Below, piece by piece: positions 1 to 6,760 of a stretch of DNA of 11,043 bases. The first letter of the stretch is position 1, and each line of letters opens with the position of its first letter. Both the position numbers and the translations under genes were made by a program. The DNA comes from Actinomycetota bacterium (lineage in GTDB: Bacteria > Actinomycetota > Acidimicrobiia > Acidimicrobiales > Iamiaceae), in NCBI GenBank assembly GCA_018268545.1, contig JAFDWI010000127.1, positions 1-11,043 of the forward strand, given 5' to 3'. The notes beneath the pieces were generated by a model. It was not told where the DNA came from and did not search any database. It worked only from the letters and a program-made list of their open reading frames with translations.

Positions 1-87
1 AGCGCAAATCCTCAAATCTACGAACGTGGATCTTCGAACCAATGAGCGTGGAATCTCAAATTGATGAGCGTGGATCCTCAAATCTCG
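1..87 (+). repeat. Array of 22-nt tandem repeats upstream of the DUF4143 ATPase
   Basis: Four head-to-tail units with a 22-nt period are visible: 1-21 (first base lost at the window edge), 22-43, 44-65 and 66-87. The units share a core close to gagcgtggatcctcaaat; units 1, 3 and 4 are close to each other and unit 2 is the most diverged. The array may extend further left. Its last unit ends two bases before a TAGGAT -10 box, so it fills the -35 and upstream promoter region. It could be a multi-site operator for the downstream gene. That role is inference; the periodicity is read directly. Confidence 0.8.
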
Positions 88-89
88 GG

Positions 90-95
90 TAGGAT
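90..95 (+). promoter_or_regulatory. -10 box of a probable leaderless promoter for the ATPase gene
   Basis: TAGGAT fits the actinobacterial TAnnnT -10 pattern. It is followed by six bases and then the ATG at 102, so transcription would begin at or next to the start codon. No Shine-Dalgarno sequence precedes the ATG, which agrees with a leaderless mRNA. The -35 position would fall inside the last 22-nt repeat, and no good TTGACA match is seen there. Confidence 0.5.
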
Positions 96-101
96 CGCAG
101 C

Positions 102-1346
102 ATGGACGCGCCGCCCCCGTTCGCACGTCACCTCGAGCGACCGCTCGTCGAAGCACTTTCCGACACCCCGATCGTGGTGCTCCAAGGCGCCCGCCAGGTC
201 GGCAAGAGCACCCTCGCAGCACGCCTGGCCACGCAACGGCCTGCGGTGCTCGTGACGCTCGACGACCCGGTCACCCTCGCCGTGGCCGAGTCCGACCCCG
301 GCTTCTTCGTGTCCCAGGCGCCGGATCGGTTGGTGATCATCGACGAGGCGCAGCGGGCACCGGGGCTCATCCTTCCTCTCAAGGCGTCCGTCGACCGGGA
401 TCGTCGTCCCGGACGATTCCTGCTGACGGGGTCGGTCGACCTCCTCCAGGTCGCGGGGGTCGGTGACTCGCTCGCCGGTCGCGCCGAATCGTTCGAATTG
501 GGGCCCCTGAGCCAAGGGGAATTGGCCCGTCGCGAGATCCCGGAGGATTTCGTCGCGTGGCTTCTGACAGCGCCGGAGTTCAAGGATTTCGAGGCACTGG
601 ATCCTGCCCTCGTCGTGGCCGGTGGCTATCCGGAAGTGCAGCTGCGATCGCCTCGGCGTGCCCGTGCGTGGTTCGAGTCGTACGCACGGCGACTCGCCGG
701 TCACGATGCACGTGACCTGCGCGGCGGTGGTTTCCCGGACCACCTGTACGCGCTCCTCGCCGTCGTGGCCGCAGGCCCGCAACACGAGGTCGTCCGCGTG
801 CACCTGGCGCGGGACCTGGGCGTGTCGGAGAACACCGCCGAGTCGTATCTTCGTACCGCGATGGCCATGCGTCTCGTCTCGACGTTGCAACCGTGGGGAC
901 GGAACCTGCGGGGACGTGTGACCCGACGTCCAAAGGTGTCGTTGAACGACACGGGCTTCGCAGCGGCGTTGACGGGATTCTCGGAATCGCATGCGACGAC
1001 CCTCGGAGGGCGCGAGTACTTCGGCGCGCTCGTTGAGCAGTTCGCCGCAATCGAACTCGACAAGCAGCGCGCCTGGAGTTCGGAGTCGTATCGCACTTCC
1101 CACTACCGGGACACCGATGGACTCGAGGTCGACCAGGTCATCGAGCTCGCCGATGGTCGGCTCGTGGCCGTCGAGGTGAAAGCGGCCATCGAGGTGACGG
1201 CAAAGTCGTGGCGCAATCTCGAGCGCTTCCGTAGCCGCTTCGCCGATCGGGAAGTGATCGGCGTGTGTCTCTATGGCGGGACACGGGCATGGCGAGTCCA
1301 CGACTGGCTCTCCGTGCTCCCTATCACGGCACTCTGGCAACACTGA
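102..1346 (+). CDS. AAA family ATPase with DUF4143-type C-terminal domain
   Basis: This 414-aa protein has the layout of the common AAA_14/DUF4143 ATPases. A P-loop lies at residues 29-37 (GARQVGKST) and a Walker B at 76-85 (RLVIIDEAQR). The sensor-like strand RFLLTGS is at 105-111, followed by the family's SLAGRAESFELGPLSQGEL segment (123-141). A winged-helix-like stretch follows at about 230-260. The C-terminal part carries EVDQVIE...VAVEVKA (342-361), in which D344, E358 and K360 match a PD-(D/E)xK nuclease-like core. No signal peptide or membrane segment is seen. The cellular role of this family is poorly defined; they are often single, mobile-looking genes. The start is chosen because a -10 box sits six bases before it. 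The gene is monocistronic and converges with the vapC at 1788. It may be autoregulated through the 22-nt repeats, which is inference. Confidence 0.88.
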   Translation: MDAPPPFARHLERPLVEALSDTPIVVLQGARQVGKSTLAARLATQRPAVLVTLDDPVTLAVAESDPGFFVSQAPDRLVIIDEAQRAPGLILPLKASVDRDRRPGRFLLTGSVDLLQVAGVGDSLAGRAESFELGPLSQGELARREIPEDFVAWLLTAPEFKDFEALDPALVVAGGYPEVQLRSPRRARAWFESYARRLAGHDARDLRGGGFPDHLYALLAVVAAGPQHEVVRVHLARDLGVSENTAESYLRTAMAMRLVSTLQPWGRNLRGRVTRRPKVSLNDTGFAAALTGFSESHATTLGGREYFGALVEQFAAIELDKQRAWSSESYRTSHYRDTDGLEVDQVIELADGRLVAVEVKAAIEVTAKSWRNLERFRSRFADREVIGVCLYGGTRAWRVHDWLSVLPITALWQH

Positions 1347-1347
1347 G

Positions 1348-1384
1348 TCCGGACCCACCGATCGGGTCAGATGACAGGTCCGGA
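1348..1384. terminator. Possible bidirectional terminator between convergent genes
   Basis: A perfect 8-bp inverted repeat, tccggacc (1348-1355) and ggtccgga (1377-1384), lies in the 49-nt gap between the ATPase stop and the end of vapC. An alternative smaller hairpin, gaccc (1352-1356) with gggtc (1364-1368), fits inside. There is no clear T-run on either side, so it is not a canonical Rho-independent terminator. The position between two converging stops is the main argument. Confidence 0.35.
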
Positions 1385-1395
1385 TGTGCGCTGGA

Positions 1396-1788
1396 TCAAC
1401 CGGGTGCGGCGGAATTGATCCCGAGGATGGCGGCGGCGTCGGCGAGACGGTCGTCGTAGGTCACCAGGCCTTCCAGATCGTCGCCGAGTTCGAGTGCCGC
1501 CGCGAGGTGGATCGCATCGAGGCTTCGCAGCACGACGGGCTCAATGTGTGCGGCGCGTTCGAAAACCGTGGGGGTGACATTGATCAACGTCAGCGCGTCG
1601 AGCACCTCGCGTACGCGTGTCGCCCGGTCCGGTGCGACACGTCGGACCGCGCGGAACAACTCGGTCCGCAGCAGTTCACTGGAAACGACCGGCGTCTCGA
1701 TGGCGGCGATCCACTCCTGCAACCGGGCCGTCTCGGTCTCCGCGACGACGAGCTTCGCAGCAGCCGACGTGTCGAGATACCAGGCCAT
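1396..1788 (-). CDS. vapC: PIN-domain ribonuclease toxin (VapC family), pair 1
   Basis: This 130-aa protein has the full length of a VapC toxin, a Mg-dependent RNase of type II toxin-antitoxin systems that usually cleaves tRNA or rRNA. The PIN acidic residues are in place: D6 (WYLDTSA), E43 (LLRTELF), D91 (LRSLDAIHLA) and D112/D113 (TYDDRLA). It follows the Phd/YefM-type antitoxin on the same strand after 13 bases and is presumably co-transcribed and neutralised by it. The ATG at 1788 has only a weak ribosome binding site, which suggests translational coupling to the antitoxin. It converges with the ATPase gene. The RNA target cannot be told from the sequence. Confidence 0.9.
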   Translation of the reverse strand: MAWYLDTSAAAKLVVAETETARLQEWIAAIETPVVSSELLRTELFRAVRRVAPDRATRVREVLDALTLINVTPTVFERAAHIEPVVLRSLDAIHLAAALELGDDLEGLVTYDDRLADAAAILGINSAAPG

Positions 1789-1801
1789 CGGCGAGCGGTG
1801 T

Positions 1802-2083
1802 TCAGTACCGCTCGGACCGACGCTCTTGCAGCACCACCGAGGTCAACGACGGGACATCGGAGTGGGGAGCGGGTGGGGTGAGCGATGCGAGATCCCGTCG
1901 TGCGGAACGGGCACGACCCGTCGCGACGAGCATCCCGAGTCGGTCTTCGGTGAGCGGCACGAGCTCGGCGACCGGGCGTCCCCGCATGGTCACCGTGACC
2001 GGGTGTCCCGCCGCGACTGATGCCACGACCTGTGACGCGTTCTGTTTCAAGGCACGGACCCCGATCTCATTCATGTGCTTCAT
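1802..2083 (-). CDS. vapB: Antitoxin of the Phd/YefM type, partner of the vapC at 1396-1788
   Basis: The N-terminal half (MNEIGVRALKQNASQVVASV...VTVTMRGRPVAELVPL, here split) is the Phd/YefM DNA-binding fold. The C-terminal tail, about residues 50-93, is polar and probably wraps the toxin. The antitoxin comes first in the operon, the usual order. The outermost ATG (2083) is listed, giving 93 aa. The second in-frame ATG, at 2074, is at least as likely: a TACAAT -10 box on the minus strand (2087-2082) lies seven bases before it, and family members usually begin a few residues before the IGVR motif. If the mRNA is leaderless, the protein has 90 aa. The antitoxin presumably represses its own promoter, as the family does. 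Confidence 0.85.
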   Translation of the reverse strand: MKHMNEIGVRALKQNASQVVASVAAGHPVTVTMRGRPVAELVPLTEDRLGMLVATGRARSARRDLASLTPPAPHSDVPSLTSVVLQERRSERY

Positions 2084-2087
2084 TGTA
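2082..2087 (-). promoter_or_regulatory. -10 box for the vapBC operon at 1396-2083
   Basis: Read on the minus strand this is TACAAT, a strong TAnnnT match. It overlaps the outer ATG of the antitoxin and stands seven bases before the inner ATG at 2074. That points to a leaderless transcript beginning near 2075. No convincing -35 is seen. Confidence 0.4.
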
Positions 2088-2112
2088 GCTCATTGAATCC
2101 CCTCGGAGCGCC

Positions 2113-2140
2113 GGTCGGCCCGCCGATGATCCGGCCGACC
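2113..2140. promoter_or_regulatory. GC-rich 8-bp inverted repeat in the divergent intergenic region
   Basis: Perfect arms ggtcggcc (2113-2120) and ggccgacc (2133-2140) enclose 12 bases. The element lies about 30 bp upstream of the antitoxin and 160 bp upstream of the first esterase, between divergent genes. No terminator is expected there, so an operator is the more natural reading. In such GC-rich DNA an 8-bp dyad can also arise by chance. Apart from this and the -10 box, the 220-nt stretch 2084-2303 shows no gene that I can support. Confidence 0.3.
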
Positions 2141-2303
2141 CTGCTACCCGGTCTGCCGATGGAGAAGCATGCTGCACCGTCGGCTGCGGGTGTGGTCGAA
2201 GGCGTCGGGGAGGCATCCCATGCAGCGGGTTGCGCCACACCCCTGGAGGCTCGCCGGCGACGATCACAGCACGACCGTGGCGAATTGTGGTCAGATTGGG
2301 GCC

Positions 2304-3398
2304 ATGGCGTCGGCGAACAGTCCCATCGGACTTCGAGGCGAGCGTGCTCGAGCAAAGGTGAGGTGGCGACGCCGATGCAGCATCGGACTCATCGGCGTCT
2401 TGATCATGGCCGCAGGTTGTTCGTCGCACAGCGGGGGTGGCGCCTCCGAAGGCTCGGCACCCACGACCGCGAAATCGATGCCGGCCCGCACCGTCGCGCG
2501 CCCGTCGGGGCCGTCCAAGAGCTGCGACACCAAGCCGGCAGCGAAGGCCGGAACCAGCAACGAGTCCCTGGTCTCCGACGGCGTGTCGCGCGCCTACCAG
2601 CTCGTGATCCCCGACGACTACGACGGCACGAAACCGTACGCCCTGGTGTTCGCGCTGCATTCGCTGAGCGTTCCGAACACGGTCGTGTTCGCCGCGTCGG
2701 GATTCGCGGCGATGGAGTCGAGCTACCGCTTCATCACCGTGTCACCGGGTGCCCCGCCCGATGCGAAGACGCCCTACTGGAACGCTGCGCCGGTCGCCGA
2801 CAACTATGACGTGACGTTCCTGACCGCGCTGCTCGATCACCTCGAGAGGACCTTGTGTATCGACACGGGTCGGGTGGCCTCGATCGGGATGTCGAACGGC
2901 GCGCAGATGTCCTCGTTGCTCGCATGTCGAATCGGCGATCGCCTCAGAGGGATCGGCCTGATCTCCGGCGTCGAGTACAACCGGCCGTGCGACAGCCCGC
3001 CGGTACCGGTGATCGCCTTTCACGGTGCCAAGGACCCGATCGTCCCGTACGCCGGCGGTGGATTGAACTCCGTCACCATCGCGAACCAGAACTACTACCA
3101 CGGCAAGCTCCCGGCGGGAACGCCCAAGCCACCCGGCGTCGATGCATCGATGCGTGGATGGGCGTCGCACAACGGCTGCGCCGCGACCCCGACCGAGACC
3201 GACGTCGCCGCGAACGTCGTGCACCGCACGTGGAAGGACTGCCGGGCCGCCACAGAGTTGTACGTGGTGACCGACGGAGGCCACGCCTGGCCGGGAATGT
3301 GTTTCCCGGGCATGGAGCAGACGCTCGGCGCATGCACCCAGAACATCGACGCGACGAAGGTCATGTTCGCGTTCATCTTCGGCAAGCCGGACCGATGA
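2304..3398 (+). CDS. Secreted lipoprotein esterase, LpqC / PHB-depolymerase-like (copy 1)
   Basis: An alpha/beta hydrolase of the esterase-PHB (CE1-like) type, 364 aa. A basic N-terminus (RRRCS, 22-26) is followed by a hydrophobic stretch and a lipobox-like end, MAAGC, with C39 as the probable lipidated residue; a Ser/Gly/Thr-rich linker follows to about residue 70. Catalytic residues: S197 in GMSNG (195-199), D244 in AKDPIVPY, H327 in GGHAWPG. Many cysteines suggest disulfides outside the membrane. The usual oxyanion HG is HS here (119-120). The ATG at 2304 has little SD support; a GTG at 2358 would give a more compact signal peptide beginning VRWRRRC. The stop overlaps the start of the next gene by ATGA. 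The substrate is unknown: polyhydroxyalkanoate oligomers, feruloyl esters and other polymer esters are all possible. Confidence 0.8.
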   Translation: MASANSPIGLRGERARAKVRWRRRCSIGLIGVLIMAAGCSSHSGGGASEGSAPTTAKSMPARTVARPSGPSKSCDTKPAAKAGTSNESLVSDGVSRAYQLVIPDDYDGTKPYALVFALHSLSVPNTVVFAASGFAAMESSYRFITVSPGAPPDAKTPYWNAAPVADNYDVTFLTALLDHLERTLCIDTGRVASIGMSNGAQMSSLLACRIGDRLRGIGLISGVEYNRPCDSPPVPVIAFHGAKDPIVPYAGGGLNSVTIANQNYYHGKLPAGTPKPPGVDASMRGWASHNGCAATPTETDVAANVVHRTWKDCRAATELYVVTDGGHAWPGMCFPGMEQTLGACTQNIDATKVMFAFIFGKPDR

Positions 3399-4390
3399 CG
3401 CGCAACCGATGGCGTGGCGCAACCGGAGTCGTCGCGATGGTGCTCCTGGCCGGCGCCTGTGCGTCCGGCGCGGGCCGCACCTCGTCGGTGACCACATCGG
3501 GCCACGCACCGACCACACGCCGCGCGGCACAGGGTGCACCCGGCGCTCGACCCTCGGCCGGGTGTCGGTCCGGCACTGCGGGATCCGCGTCGTCGACGAC
3601 AGCGTCAACGGTGTCGGGGGCGTCGACGATGTCGCTCGACGGTGTGGAGCGCACCTACTCGCTCGCGGCGCAGCGACTGCGCCAGGGCGTGCCGGCACCG
3701 GTGATCGTGCTGTTGCACGGCATGGGGCAGACAGCGGAGGCCATCGACGCGATCAGCGACCTGCCCCGAGTCGCGAACGCGGCGGGCATGATCGTGATCA
3801 CGCCGCAGGCGACCGGGTCCCCGACCATGTGGCAGCCGTCTGGAACGGGACCCGATGCCGAGTTCATCGGTCGACTTCTCGAACAGGTCGGATCGACCCA
3901 CTGTGTCGACACCGCCCGGATCTACCTGGTCGGTTTCTCGGTCGGGGCGGTCATGGCAGCGAGCTATGCGTGCGCACACCAGGATCAGATCGCGGCGATC
4001 GCGGCGCTGTCGGTCCAGTTCCCCTCCAACTGCACCAAGCCGCTCTCGATGATCGCCTTTCATGGAACCGCGGACCCGATCGTCCCCTATGCGCCGGGTG
4101 GAAAGGGCGCGATCGGGGGAGGGGCCGGGACCGAGGCGAACATGGCCGCGTGGGCGAAGTTGAACGGCTGTGCCGCCGAACCCGAGACCACCTCGGTCGC
4201 GGTCAAGGTCGACCGACTCGTCTGGCCGCATTGTCCCGACGGCGTGTCCCTCGAGCTGTACCGCACGACCGGCGGCGGGCACGACTGGCCCGGCTCTGCG
4301 ACCAACGGCGACCCGATTCCCCGTGACGAGGCCGTCGACGCATCGAAGTTGATCGTCGCGTTCCTCCCTGCACATCATCTCGCCGCATAG
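3395..4390 (+). CDS. Secreted lipoprotein esterase, LpqC / PHB-depolymerase-like (copy 2)
   Basis: A 331-aa paralogue of the preceding gene, translated from an ATG that overlaps its stop (ATGA), so the two are surely co-transcribed and coupled. The signal sequence (residues 1-21) ends in LAGAC with C22 as the probable lipid anchor. A long Ser/Thr/Ala/Gly-rich linker runs to about residue 80. The hydrolase core begins near 81 with the HG oxyanion motif in VIVLLHGMG (103-111). Catalytic residues: S182 in GFSVG (180-184), D227 in FHGTADPIVPY, H296 in GGGHDWPG. Both copies share the FHG-x-x-DPIVPYA and GG-H-x-WPG signatures but differ widely elsewhere, which indicates an old duplication. It probably acts at the cell surface on an ester substrate that cannot be named from the sequence. 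Confidence 0.85.
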   Translation: MTRNRWRGATGVVAMVLLAGACASGAGRTSSVTTSGHAPTTRRAAQGAPGARPSAGCRSGTAGSASSTTASTVSGASTMSLDGVERTYSLAAQRLRQGVPAPVIVLLHGMGQTAEAIDAISDLPRVANAAGMIVITPQATGSPTMWQPSGTGPDAEFIGRLLEQVGSTHCVDTARIYLVGFSVGAVMAASYACAHQDQIAAIAALSVQFPSNCTKPLSMIAFHGTADPIVPYAPGGKGAIGGGAGTEANMAAWAKLNGCAAEPETTSVAVKVDRLVWPHCPDGVSLELYRTTGGGHDWPGSATNGDPIPRDEAVDASKLIVAFLPAHHLAA

Positions 4391-4433
4391 GCGCCTCGTC
4401 GCCACTGACCAGGGAGCCTCGACGGTTCGCCAG

Positions 4434-4439
4434 TAGGCT
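4434..4439 (+). promoter_or_regulatory. Possible -10 box for the ipdC-like operon
   Basis: TAGGCT matches TAnnnT and lies eight bases before the ATG at 4448, which has no Shine-Dalgarno sequence. Transcription would begin at about 4446-4448, just upstream of the inverted repeat at 4451-4469. A -35 box is not evident. Confidence 0.35.
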
Positions 4440-4447
4440 CGTCGACG

Positions 4448-5563
4448 ATGTCTGACGACCCATCAGATTCCGAGGATTCCAGCCCCCTCCGCGATCGACC
4501 GGTGCCCTCTGCGCTGCAGACGCGCCTGACCGAGCTGCTCGGGGTGCGGTACCCGATCGTTCAGACGGGCATGGGTTGGGTGTCGGGTGCGCACCTGACC
4601 GCGGCCACCTCGGCTGCCGGTGGGTTCGGGATCCTCGCCGCGGTCACGATGACCTATCGCGAGATGGTCGACGCGGTCGCGAAGGTCCGTGACGCGACCG
4701 ACGCGCCCTTTGGTGTGAACTTCCGACCCGATCAACCCGACCTCGACGATCGGATCGAGGCGGTCACCGGTGCCGGCGTGCGCCTGGTCAGCTTCGCCGG
4801 AGCACCCACCAAGGACACGGTCGCCCGCCTGCACGACGCCGGTGTGCTCGTCATGCCGACGGTCGGTGCCCGTCGTCACGCCGAGAAGATGCTCGGTTTC
4901 GGCGCCGACGCGGTCATCGCCCAGGGTGGCGAGGGCGGCGGTCACACCGGTGTGGTCCCCACGTCGCTGCTGCTGCCCCAGGTTGTCGACGCGGTCGGTG
5001 CGGAGATCCCCGTGCTGGGTGCGGGTGGGTTCCATTCCGGCCAGGGTCTCGTTGCCGCACTCGCCTGGGGCGCGGACGGGATCGCGATGGGCACGCGGTT
5101 CCTGCTCACCGCCGAGTCGCGGGTGCCCGACGCGGTGAAGGCCCAGTACCTGGCCACGCCCGTGACCGGCACGGTCGTCACGACGGCGTTGGACGGTGCC
5201 CCCCAACGGGTCATCCGCACCGAACTCGTCGACGGACTCGAGAAGGCGTCCACGATCACCAAGCTGCCCAAGGCGGTCCGCAACGCGCTGGCGTTCCGCA
5301 AGGAAACCGGGACCTCGCTCGCCGATCTGGTCAAGGAGGGCCTTGCGATGCGCAAATCGCAGGACCTCACCTGGTCGCAATTGGCGATGGCGGCGAACGC
5401 ACCGATGTGGATCAAGGCGGCGCTGGTCGACGGCAACCCCGAGGTCGGGGTGCTCCCGACCGGTCAGAACGTCGGCGTGATCGACGAACTGCCGACGGTC
5501 GCCGAGCTGATCGACCGGATCGTCGCCGACGCTGCCGCGACGTTGACTCGGCTGGGCGGGTGA
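4448..5563 (+). CDS. ipdC: IpdC-like flavin oxidoreductase (nitronate monooxygenase / NPD superfamily)
   Basis: An FMN-dependent TIM-barrel protein, 371 aa. Visible motifs: the N-terminal YPIVQTGMGW (35-44), GEGGGHTG (161-168) with the family histidine H166, GAGGFHSG (191-198) and GADGIAMGTRF (208-218), which bind the flavin phosphate. The C-terminal part, LTWSQLAMAANAPM...ALVDGNPEVGVLPTGQ, resembles what I recall of mycobacterial IpdC (Rv3553), an oxidoreductase of steroid CD-ring degradation, more than generic nitronate monooxygenases. Two acyl-CoA dehydrogenase genes follow four bases downstream, which supports a catabolic role on a CoA thioester. The first 18-22 residues (acidic, Ser/Asp-rich) precede the normal barrel start and overlap a probable operator, so an in-frame GTG at 4502 may be the real start. 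A plain nitronate monooxygenase remains possible. Confidence 0.82.
   Translation: MSDDPSDSEDSSPLRDRPVPSALQTRLTELLGVRYPIVQTGMGWVSGAHLTAATSAAGGFGILAAVTMTYREMVDAVAKVRDATDAPFGVNFRPDQPDLDDRIEAVTGAGVRLVSFAGAPTKDTVARLHDAGVLVMPTVGARRHAEKMLGFGADAVIAQGGEGGGHTGVVPTSLLLPQVVDAVGAEIPVLGAGGFHSGQGLVAALAWGADGIAMGTRFLLTAESRVPDAVKAQYLATPVTGTVVTTALDGAPQRVIRTELVDGLEKASTITKLPKAVRNALAFRKETGTSLADLVKEGLAMRKSQDLTWSQLAMAANAPMWIKAALVDGNPEVGVLPTGQNVGVIDELPTVAELIDRIVADAAATLTRLGG
4451..4469. promoter_or_regulatory. Inverted repeat TCTGACG-N4-ATCAGATT, probable operator (site 1)
   Basis: TCTGA (4451-4455) and TCAGA (4463-4467) form a dyad with seven bases between. The same 19-nt sequence, differing only at four central bases, occurs at 9874-9892 before the thiolase. 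Here it lies directly after the annotated ATG of the ipdC-like gene and just downstream of the -10 box, a good place for a repressor to block transcription. A TetR-type regulator is a plausible partner, by inference; none is encoded in the window. Confidence 0.6.
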
Positions 5564-5567
5564 TCGC

Positions 5568-6749
5568 ATGGATCTGACCTGGAGCGATGCCCAGGAGGCG
5601 TTCCGCACCGAGGCGCACGACTGGCTGCGTGAGAGCTTCGCCGCATGGCAGGCCGACCACGGCGGTGTCGACGCGATCCCCTCCGGTGACACCCGGGCCG
5701 GGTTCGGTATCCACCTCGACTGGGAACGCCGCCTGTTCGAGAACCGCTGGGCCGTCGTCTCGTGGCCGAAGGCCTACGGCGGCCGTGAGGCCACCCTGTG
5801 GGAGTGGCTGATTTTCGAGGAGGAGTACTACGCGGCCGGCTGCCCGCCGCGGGTCACCCAGAACGGGATCTTCCTGCTCGCCCCGTCGTTGTTCGCGTTC
5901 GCGAACGAGGCCCAGCAGGACCACATCCTGCCCCGGATGGCCGCCGGTGAGGACACCTGGTGTCAGGGCTGGTCCGAACCCAACGCCGGGTCCGACCTCG
6001 CCTCGCTCACCACCAGGGCAACCCGAACCGAGGGCGGCTGGATCCTCAATGGCCAGAAGACCTGGACGACCCGTGGCGCGTTCTCCACCCACCTGTTCGG
6101 TCTGTTCCGCACCGACCCGACCGCCGAACGCCACCGGGGCCTGAGCTACCTGCTGGTCCCGCTCGACACCCCCGGGGTGACCGTGCGCGGCTTCGGTCGC
6201 CTGGACGGGGACGAGGGGTTCGCCGAGGTGTTCTTCGAGGACGCGTTCCTCCCGGACGATGCTCTGCCCGGCGGAGTGTTGCTGGGGGAGGAGGGTCAGG
6301 GGTGGAAGGTCGCCATGTCGACCACCTCGTCGGAGCGTGGGTTGACGCTGCGCTCACCGGGACGGTTCCTCGCCACGGCCCGACGGTTGATCAACGCGTG
6401 GGGCGCGATGCCCGAGACGTTCCGGGCCGAACACGCCGCCCTGGGCGACCGGATCACCGGTGTGTGGATGCAGGCCGAGGCCTACCAGATGCAGACGTAC
6501 CAGACCGTCACGGGCACCGTCGAGGGGCGCCCTTCGGGGGCCGAGTCGAGCCTCGTGAAGCTGTGGTGGTCCGAACTGGATGTCGAGTTGCACGAGTGCG
6601 CCATGGACCTCATCGGCGTCGGCGCCCTGGCCGAGGGGCCGTGGACGAAGGGCTATCAGTTCTCGTTGTCGGGTCCGATCTACGCCGGCACCAACGAGGT
6701 GCAGCGCAACGTGGTCGCCGAGCGGGTGCTCGGTCTGCCGAGAAAGTAG
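5568..6749 (+). CDS. Acyl-CoA dehydrogenase, full-length subunit of a probable heteromeric pair
   Basis: A 393-aa FAD-dependent acyl-CoA dehydrogenase with all three domains. The flavin/substrate signature WCQGWSEPNAGSDLAS is at 131-146, followed by the beta-domain NGQKTWTT (161-168). The C-terminal motif is IYAGTNEVQRNVVAERVLGL (371-390). Alanine (A373) stands where MCAD-type enzymes have their catalytic glutamate. E256 in TTSSERGL is the likely base instead, as in isovaleryl-CoA and FadE26-type enzymes. The ATG lies four bases after the ipdC-like stop, and another acyl-CoA dehydrogenase follows 11 bases later. Adjacent unequal pairs of this kind form alpha2-beta2 complexes in mycobacterial cholesterol side-chain and ring degradation (FadE26-FadE27, FadE28-FadE29). 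Likely reaction: alpha,beta-dehydrogenation of a bulky steroid-derived acyl-CoA. The substrate is inferred from neighbours only. Confidence 0.88.
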   Translation: MDLTWSDAQEAFRTEAHDWLRESFAAWQADHGGVDAIPSGDTRAGFGIHLDWERRLFENRWAVVSWPKAYGGREATLWEWLIFEEEYYAAGCPPRVTQNGIFLLAPSLFAFANEAQQDHILPRMAAGEDTWCQGWSEPNAGSDLASLTTRATRTEGGWILNGQKTWTTRGAFSTHLFGLFRTDPTAERHRGLSYLLVPLDTPGVTVRGFGRLDGDEGFAEVFFEDAFLPDDALPGGVLLGEEGQGWKVAMSTTSSERGLTLRSPGRFLATARRLINAWGAMPETFRAEHAALGDRITGVWMQAEAYQMQTYQTVTGTVEGRPSGAESSLVKLWWSELDVELHECAMDLIGVGALAEGPWTKGYQFSLSGPIYAGTNEVQRNVVAERVLGLPRK

Positions 6750-6760
6750 GGGAGCCGACG

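Noticed and set aside
78..1358. A 426-aa minus-strand open frame opposite the ATPase gene
   Set aside because: It is the complement of a gene with clear Walker A and B motifs; its own translation is rich in Arg, His and Glu with no recognisable domain. Long antisense frames are common in G+C-rich DNA.
2169..2303. N-terminal extension of the first esterase to ATG 2169
   Set aside because: It would put about 80 residues before the lipobox cysteine, incompatible with a signal peptide; ATG 2304 or GTG 2358 fits better.
2742..3698. Minus-strand 318-aa frame across both esterase genes
   Set aside because: Arg/Pro-rich translation without motifs; the plus strand holds two esterases with full catalytic triads.
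5571..5577. ATCTGAC at the start of the first acyl-CoA dehydrogenase as a third copy of the operator
   Set aside because: Only one half-site matches; the expected TCAGA at the proper spacing is absent, and the bases are explained by the codons for Met-Asp-Leu-Thr.
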